Assembly: GCF_963678635.1 (NCBI RefSeq)
Contig: NC_087065.1
Span: 47,930,381-47,994,380, forward strand
Direction: 5' to 3'
DNA from: Symsagittifera roscoffensis
Lineage: Eukaryota; Xenacoelomorpha; Acoela; Convolutidae
DNA: 64,000 nt
Shown in pieces: positions 59,401 through 64,000 of this stretch (the stretch's first letter is position 1; the number at the start of each line of letters is the position of its first letter). The translations under genes were made by a program, and so were the position numbers. The notes below the pieces were generated by a model that had not been told where the DNA came from, searched no databases, and worked only from the letters and a program-made list of their open reading frames with translations.

Positions 59401-62400
59401 GCAGTAAAATCATTGAGACTGCTACACAAGAAAATAATTGAAAAATCAATAAGTCTGTGCTACGACGAGCTATATACCATCGTATGCTAAACTGAAGGAA
59501 TCATGAACTTTAGGTCATTTACAGTCATTTTTGATGATCCTCGAGACATTTAACAATTTTTGTAATCTCAATTTAAGCACTCCCAATTTATGTAATCTGA
59601 AATTGACAAAGGGATGTTAACGGTGTGCAATTTTTAATCTCTTAATTATTTAGTGATATAAAATGACAATCATTTGACTTCACGTTCACAGTTTACTTAA
59701 ATGGTTGTTTTCTTGTAAATTTACCGTGAAAATATATATCCAAACTGCCAGAACAAATCGAATGCGCATTTGGACCAGTCAGTCTGTCTCCCATCAAATT
59801 TAGCCATCGCGAAGATACAACTGTGATGAGGTGCAATTTTCTCAAAAGCTTCGTTACAATTTGAAACGTTAAAAATTAGTTTGTTATAAGTCTGAAACGT
59901 TTTTGGTAATCAGTTGATATGATCATTCAGAGGGGATTGATGGAACTATTAGTTTGCCTTGCTACGGATATTGGCTCTTTCTGAGTTTTCAGGTTCTTGC
60001 GAGTTTTGCGAAATCTTTAAAGTGTATCACTGCTGTAGGGGGCAATGAAGGATTTGAAGTGAATGGGTTGTAAATTCGTTCTGATCGCAACTTAAAAAAA
60101 AACACATTTTGCTGCATAACTCAAATAATATTTTTTGGCTCATTTTTATTAATTTAGTAGCACATAAATTTTGGAAAAGTGGGATTCATTATTATTTATC
60201 GAAACTGTTTAGAAAACTGATCCAGATGAAACAAATTTTCCTGCAGAATCTTTTACATTTTTGGACAAGAGTAGCGAGACCTCTAGAAACGAGGAACAAG
60301 AGCAAACAAGCGATTCCCCAACAACAATCAAATCATCTAGAGTCGTCAAAGCCTCGCAAAAACTGAAGGAAGCTACAGAATCTGACCTAATATTTACCCA
60401 AGCCATTGGCGGCAGGATTTCTTCCAAAATTCCAAAATCTATCAGTGCTATTTTAAATGGAAATATAGATAATTTGAATAGTTCAAATGAGTCAGATAAG
60501 GAGCATAAAGTTTCTCGCGCTTCTTTATCGAAGCAAGACGAAGAACTTCTGAAAAGCGGTGACGCGATTGATCTGGTTACTCCAATTTCTAGTGGAAGTA
60601 CAGCTGTTGACAACATTGAAGTTGTCATGAAAATAGAACCAAATTTGGAACTGTCACCTCGACAAACACGCCCAAAGTTCAAAAGGGTTAAAGCTATTAA
60701 ATCGCTAGCGGATACCACTACTAAGGAACCTCAAATTAACGAAAGTTTTGAAGGCCAAGAATCAAATTTTAATGCAAAATTAGATCTCTCCGAGAATATA
60801 ATCACTTCAACGTCCAATGAACTCCTGCTAACAGAAAAGAAGGATGAGGAAGTAGAAACTAACAATGATAGAGAAAATGAAACCATAGTTAGTAGTTCTA
60901 ATATTACCGAAGATTCAAGATTGGCACTCACTGAAATTAAGGTGGAACCTACGACAAGCCCGCCCATGGTAACAGTTGATACTGTAAGAGTCAGAAAGGA
61001 AATCCAGCAAGAGTTGGCTAGATTAGCTATAAAAGAATCGGACTTCCTGAAAACAGTTTTGAGGAGCAATGATAAAGCCACATTAGAAGATCTACTGGGA
61101 AATCCGATAGATTTTAGCGCATGCTCTGAAGAGGCGAAGAGACACTATGTTGAAATTGGAATGTGGCTTACTAAAGAGGATTCCAGAAAACTTTCCTTTT
61201 TCAAGGCAAAGCAAAAAAGTGCACGGGCACCAAATTATAGCCAACGAATGACATCAAGAAAAGCTTTACAAAAGTACAAAAACGCTCAAACCAGGATAAA
61301 TGTCGAGAAAAGTGAACCAAAGACAAAGTGGACAAAAGATGCTAACATTGTAAGCGATGATCTTGACAGTGTTAAACTTGAAGCTGAGAGCTACTCAGAA
61401 ATTGAAGGGTCGAAGCGAATGACACGAGCTAGACTGTTTGGATCTCCCGCGAAAGCTGCCGAGGAGCGTAAAAGTCTCGACATAAACGAATTATATAAGG
61501 AGCAAAAGAAATCAGAGCCTACCAAAAGGCCAAATAAAAGCCTCACAATGACTAGTGCGTCCGCTTTGATCGGAGAAAAACTTGCGAAGAGTATGAAAAG
61601 AAAAGTTAAAGGCGATAAAGTTTCTTCAAAACAGATCTCTTCTCACGCAAAAAATGAAATCTATGATAAAAACCAGAATAAAGTCACGGGCAGTGGTTCG
61701 GAAAAAGTTGAAATTAATGACAATTTTGAAAAAGTGGGATCCGAACCAAGTATAAGCGAAATTATTGCAAAAGATACTGTATTGAAATCCCAGAGTCTAG
61801 ATTGTTTTCTCTCGACATCGCCCATTTTCAGTTCCGGGGACTCACAAGCAAGTTGCGACGGCCAGGAAACGGACCGAGATATATCAGGGGCGAACAAAAA
61901 TATGATTTGTAGAACCAAGCATGTTAGTCGAAATGATGCTCTTTTTGTTGCTCCTGAAGATTTAAGAATACCAAAGTTGAGATTGAGTGCGATTGAAGAC
62001 AAATCGAAGCTTGTCATTGATAGAAGTTTGCCTCCCGATGAAAACGAGGAGTTTACTCCTGGAAATAAATCGGTTCCAATTTCTCAGCCCGAAGTTCAAA
62101 CTGTGCTTATGACTAATGAAGCTCCTCTCGTTCATGACGATGAATCGAATAAAAAGCGAAAAAGAAGCTCAAAAACTCCAACGGAAACCGAAAAACCAGC
62201 AAAATGCGCACCTGTTGAACAAGCTACTGAAAATAAATCACATGCCGAGAGTTGGATTCCTGTTAATCATTCTTATGTGACAGAAAACATAACAGCAAAA
62301 GAATCAGTAGACCTGCGTTTGGCAGAAGATGAAATGACTCGATGGATTTCAAGGATAACTATAGGAGGTATCGGAAACATGGTTGATAGCTTGGGAATTT

Positions 62401-63961
62401 CGGAGTTGGAGCTGCGATTTGTGAAATCGGACATGGCTTTGAAATCTCTTGCTGAACCTTGTGGTCTTTGTGATTGCTGTGCTATGGACCTTCAGTGCAA
62501 CGAGTGCGCTCAATGTGTAAATGGGCCGAATGAAAAGCTACCCAAGTGTCCTTTCAAAATGTGTCTTCTGCATGTTGTTATAAGATACCTCAGAGGGTTA
62601 GTAAACGATTTTATGATATTTTATCAAGTAACTAGGAACCTCGTTTTTTTTTAAGAAAAAAGTCAAGAATTTGATAATGCTCATTTTATTTTTGGTGGTT
62701 TGAATTGATCACGTGGTTTGTCTTTTGGGTTTCTTTTATGTGCAATTCAAGTTCATGTGTTAAAAAAAAGGCAAATTACGCTCTCCAATTACGAAAGCAG
62801 AATTGGAGAGAAAAAACGTGGACGGTTTTGAAAGTAGATTTAATTTATGATTCAGGTTCTCAATTCAGGTTTTCAAATAGGAATAATTTAATTGTAAAAA
62901 TGTTAACCAATAATTGTTCTTGAAATTTAAACGTGTAATATATAATTGTTTCTGTTGGCAATTTAATACCTTTTGTTCGAATTTTTTTTTTAAATATAGA
63001 CTAACAGCCCTAACTCTAGGCCTGCCACAATCTGACGTAAATTGCTTTTAATAGTGGCGCGATGTGAAGGCTGTTGATGAAGAAAGAGCTTCGCTCAACA
63101 AGATAGTTTAGTCAAGAGTAAAGGGATCTTTAAAAAGCACAATGGACGATCTTTAGACAGGCGAGCAGCCTAACCCTTTGATTGAGGGTCTGCGATTTAC
63201 ATTATAGAAATTGTAGCAGCTGAAGGAGATTTAAAAACGGAAAACCGATCTTAAGTGCTAGTTTGTTTTTAGCGATGCATCTACCAAATCCAATCTCAGG
63301 GAGTTGTCAAATCTGTGGATATCCAACAGAAAAGCCGAACTATTGGTTCATAATATCTTGTTCCTCAGAAAGTGCATCACTTCAATGGCCGATGCAATGC
63401 CTCCCACGCCTCCCATAACAATACCGAAATCAGTGAAGTCAAAAACAGCAGTTGAGGAAAATAATGTGAAAGATGTGCCAAAAACTCGGGCCAAAACAAC
63501 AAGCTCGAAAGCGAAGACTCAATCATCAACTGGCAATATTTTTGCCCTTCTTGGCCAAAAGTTGGCTAGCTCGCGTAAGCGACCGAATCCCAGTACAAAC
63601 AGCAATATAGAAAGAAGCAATACCAAAATAAGTAGTAAGCGTGCAGTTGAACCCGAAACATCTTGGAAAATTTCCGAACCTCAGCCAGCGCAAGAAGTTG
63701 GAAAAACCTTAATATCAGGAAAAACCAATGAAATGTCACCTGCCTCAAAGGTTATTGTTTTGGAGAACAAAGAACCTGCGGTTTTCGAATCAATTAAGCC
63801 TCTTTTTCTCTCACTTAACGATTTTGATTGCATGTCGGAATTGTCTTCTGTTTCTTCTGAGACGGAATGGATAGCTGTCGAGTTTGCTGAAGAAGAAGTT
63901 GGCGCAACTGATATTGTTGGAAATAAAATTAACCGAGTATTTATCCCTGATCGAGTGAAAG
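47466..63961 (+). CDS. Trithorax/MLL-like (KMT2A/B-type) gene, 5' part, CXXC zinc finger protein
   Basis: Exons: 47466-47579, 47892-48017, 60213-62596, 63369-63961; the last donor is AAAG|GTAGGT and the gene runs off the window. All joins have GT-AG sites and matching phase (0, 0, 2), giving about 1072 codons without a stop. The ATG has an in-frame TAG seven codons upstream. Residues 44-53 (EPFEGFTDDD) match the FxGF-plus-acidic motif through which MLL binds LEDGF. The preceding SPFQKPGRR loosely recalls the menin-binding motif, and about 121-126 (SSRVVK) recalls MLL's SSRIIKTPRR segment. A long, low-complexity, lysine/serine-rich region follows. The CXXC finger is at 830-864: CGLCDCC, then CNECAQC, then two later cysteines, eight ligands in all, but without the KFGG motif. 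The PHD, FYR and SET regions of MLL would lie downstream, outside the window, so the assignment rests on the N-terminal half. An alternative is another CXXC chromatin protein. Intron 2 is 12.2 kb and filled with retrotransposons. Confidence 0.68.
48541..48774 (+). pseudogene. LINE ORF1, C-terminal fragment
   Basis: The frame opens at 48541 and ends at TGA 48772-48774. It includes KPVFVSRELSVDEAKLENQA and then LRIRDGKLYQ, a pattern common at the C terminus of LINE ORF1 proteins (RNA-binding, probably nucleic-acid chaperones). The stop is immediately followed by ORF2 in the same frame. Confidence 0.65.
48775..51616 (+). pseudogene. LINE ORF2: endonuclease and reverse transcriptase
   Basis: The endonuclease begins LLIYNVRSI and has LCLTETWL, GGVLIGI, IVGDINFSC and a TSDHPP motif, the expected catalytic series. 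The reverse transcriptase has DNYRPISLVAVSKVLKK, HGFRQRRSS, LDFQKAFDK, GVPQGSILGPLLFLVYIND and an intact YADD box (GYADDYKIM, about 50758-50785). A Cys/His-containing C terminus (WRINCGCTRC) follows. Two one-base deletions break the frame, near 50670 (before GVPQGS) and near 50953 (before MSKNLNW). No ATG precedes the endonuclease core after the ORF1 stop. Confidence 0.85.
51769..51774 (+). promoter_or_regulatory. AATAAA polyadenylation-like signal after the LINE
   Basis: AATAAA lies about 60 bases beyond the LINE's TTA tail. On the sense strand of a long intron it could cause premature 3' end formation, but use cannot be judged from sequence. Confidence 0.25.
51840..51934. repeat. Nested hairpin
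   Basis: The outer arms are CTGAGCTTCGCATCACTTACG (51840-51860) and CGTAAGTGATGCAAGCTCAG (51915-51934), complementary except for one or two bases near the middle. An inner hairpin CCAGTG-TTCAG-CACTGG (51876-51892) lies in the loop. It is probably a small foldback element; a structured RNA is a less likely reading. Confidence 0.7.
52440..52960 (+). repeat. Imperfect tandem repeats of about 150 bp
   Basis: The blocks CTCGAAAA(A/C)TACCCTC...AAATCTGAG and GATTACGCC(C/T)AA/GACTACGCCC recur about four times, with T-rich TTTTTCGATTTTTT-type spacers and a GGTTGTTGGAAGCTC/GGTTGTGGGAAGCTC block in the first two. Non-coding. Confidence 0.55.
53285..53473 (+). repeat. 5' LTR of the BEL/Pao element
   Basis: It aligns with the 3' LTR through AATCTCTTA, ATGACAA...CATTTGACT, TCTTGTAAAT..ACTGT/CTTTTGTAAATCTACAG, CAGTCAGTCT and the end ATCGCGAAGATACA. 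Its left limit is uncertain by some tens of bases. The internal region starts TTTAAGTCC. Confidence 0.6.
53459..55420 (+). pseudogene. BEL gag-protease remnant, copy 1
   Basis: From the LTR end through gag, zinc knuckle and protease start (LTRSGEEVKLRVLIDSCF, in which the family's DSGS active site reads DSCF). It is repeated at 55655-57613 with an offset of 2196 bases and only one difference noticed (AACTTCGCT versus AACGTCGCT). It ends at CCGGGCCTTTG, where it is joined directly to a second copy of 53697 onward. Confidence 0.8.
55421..55654 (+). repeat. Partial third copy of the BEL gag start
   Basis: This equals 53697-53930 (offset 1724). It then jumps at GGCT|ATCGCG back to the LTR end (equivalent of 53459). 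Both junctions share a few bases between the joined sequences (TTGCTGCG-like and GCT). Confidence 0.8.
55655..57613 (+). pseudogene. BEL gag-protease remnant, copy 2
   Basis: A near-identical repeat of 53459-55417, continuing without interruption into the pol region. It is therefore the original-context copy. Internal stops are shared with copy 1, so the duplication came after inactivation. Confidence 0.8.
57614..59480 (+). pseudogene. BEL pol remnant (RT end, RNase H, integrase)
   Basis: RNase H-like DASESTYGACVHSR near 58120, the WSDCTIALVWV segment near 58490, LRVGGR near 58770, the integrase zinc-binding FWIIGARRMTRQVTAACIRC near 58920, GRLPLERVSISTPF, the core segment VVFCFSTKAVHLELVNSL near 59130-59180, and SDNGTNFIGS near 59250. 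The reverse transcriptase itself is largely missing or unrecognisable. Many stops. Confidence 0.75.
59615..59824 (+). repeat. 3' LTR of the BEL/Pao element
   Basis: Begins TGTTAACGGTGTGC and ends near GCGAAGATACAACTG, matching the 5' LTR with many substitutions. The TG start and CA-type end fit an LTR. Confidence 0.6.
62597..63368. other. Intron 3 of the KMT2-like gene
   Basis: Donor AGG|GTTAGT at 62597 and acceptor TTCCTCAG at 63367-63368. The exon phases match (two bases plus one, giving Gly). It contains a SINE fragment. The small frame at 62705-62923 is intronic. Confidence 0.65.
63018..63225 (+). mobile_element. SINE fragment lacking the tRNA head
   Basis: Colinear with the body of the SINE at 35180-35519: CCTGCCACAATCTGACG matches CTACCACAACTTGAACA, AATAGTGGCGCGATGT matches AATAGTGGTACCACGT, AGAGCTTCGCTCAACAAGATA matches ACAGCTTCGCTCAGCAAAATA, and GTCTGCGATTT matches CTCTGCGATTC. 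It lacks the promoter boxes and has no clear ATT tail. It lies in intron 3 of the KMT2-like gene. Confidence 0.55.
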
Positions 63962-64000
63962 GTAGGTTTATTTACTATTTGAAAAACTTCAAGAAAATGA

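Larger units (their letters stand above)
53285..59824 (+). mobile_element. BEL/Pao LTR retrotransposon with internal duplication, inactive
   Basis: LTR-like ends (about 53285-53473 and 59615-59824) flank an internal region with BEL/Pao features. A gag remnant (FDGSDEQWLSVNDEF, VITNLAITEKNYD) is followed by a zinc knuckle (CFNCLHKGHGAAYC) and the start of the protease. RNase H remnants (DASESTYGACVHSR) and the WSDCTIALVWV segment follow. Then come an integrase zinc finger (FWIIGARRMTRQVTAACIRC) and an integrase core (STKAVHLELV, FSDNGTNFIGS). All frames carry several stops. The gag-protease part is present twice, plus a third partial piece. The element is in sense orientation in intron 2 of the KMT2-like gene. 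Confidence 0.85.
48018..60212. other. 12.2-kb retrotransposon-filled intron of the KMT2-like gene
   Basis: Donor AAA|GTAAAA at 48018 and acceptor CTGTTTAG at 60212. It contains a sense-strand LINE (48541-51710), a hairpin (51840-51934), imperfect repeats (52440-52960) and a sense-strand BEL/Pao element (53285-59824). The remaining parts (48018-48540 and 59825-60212) show nothing recognisable. Confidence 0.65.

Noticed and set aside
62705-62923. 72-codon frame after the CXXC exon
   Set aside because: It lies in intron 3 of the KMT2-like gene and shows no coding features.

Overview
The window is AT-rich, intron-rich animal DNA, most likely from an invertebrate. Genes are split by introns with GT-AG sites, and most of the sequence is transposon remnants, tandem arrays and low-complexity AT DNA. 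Nothing points to a bacterial or viral genome. I cannot name the species.

Four gene models can be built by joining exons whose splice sites and reading phases agree. (1) At the left end, minus strand, 1631 to 866: the first two coding exons of an unrecognised single-pass membrane protein that continues leftward. (2) Minus strand, 16708 to 11549: a complete three-exon gene for a 230-residue protein with four membrane segments and an acidic tail, family unknown. (3) Plus strand, 20776 to 30187: a complete five-exon SSUH2 homologue of 381 residues with a DnaJ-like CxxCxGxG zinc-binding region. (4) Plus strand, 47466 to beyond the right edge: the 5' half of what looks like a trithorax/MLL (KMT2A/B-type) gene. 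Its N terminus has an FxGF motif like the LEDGF-binding motif of MLL, and a CXXC zinc finger follows. Genes 2 and 3 are divergent and share the 16709-20775 intergenic region.

Region by region: 3283-8456 is a decayed minus-strand Ty3/gypsy LTR element. 10226-10487 is a small hAT-like MITE with an 8-bp target duplication. 12955-14018 and 25880-27058 are related repeats with a CAGGGC/GCCCTG hairpin. 17298-18418 and 22165-23013 are terminal-inverted-repeat elements full of TATAATCGATTATA-like palindromes; the second lies in a 1612-bp tandem duplication (22104-25327) inside SSUH2 intron 1. 30657-31101 is a foldback repeat. 32013-34585 is a G-rich minisatellite of about 153 bp running into a 200-N gap. 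34786-37560 and 42060-47120 are two different arrays with units near 0.6 kb. They are interrupted by a tRNA-derived SINE, a minus-strand LINE and a 407-bp MITE. The 12.2-kb intron 2 of the KMT2-like gene holds a nearly complete sense-strand LINE (48541-51710) and an internally duplicated BEL/Pao LTR element (53285-59824).

The points most worth following up are: the KMT2-like gene and its unusual CXXC finger; the LINE, whose ORF1 and ORF2 are in one frame separated only by a UGA-CUA-G readthrough-type stop; the orphan four-membrane-segment gene; and several insertions dated by empty sites or target duplications.
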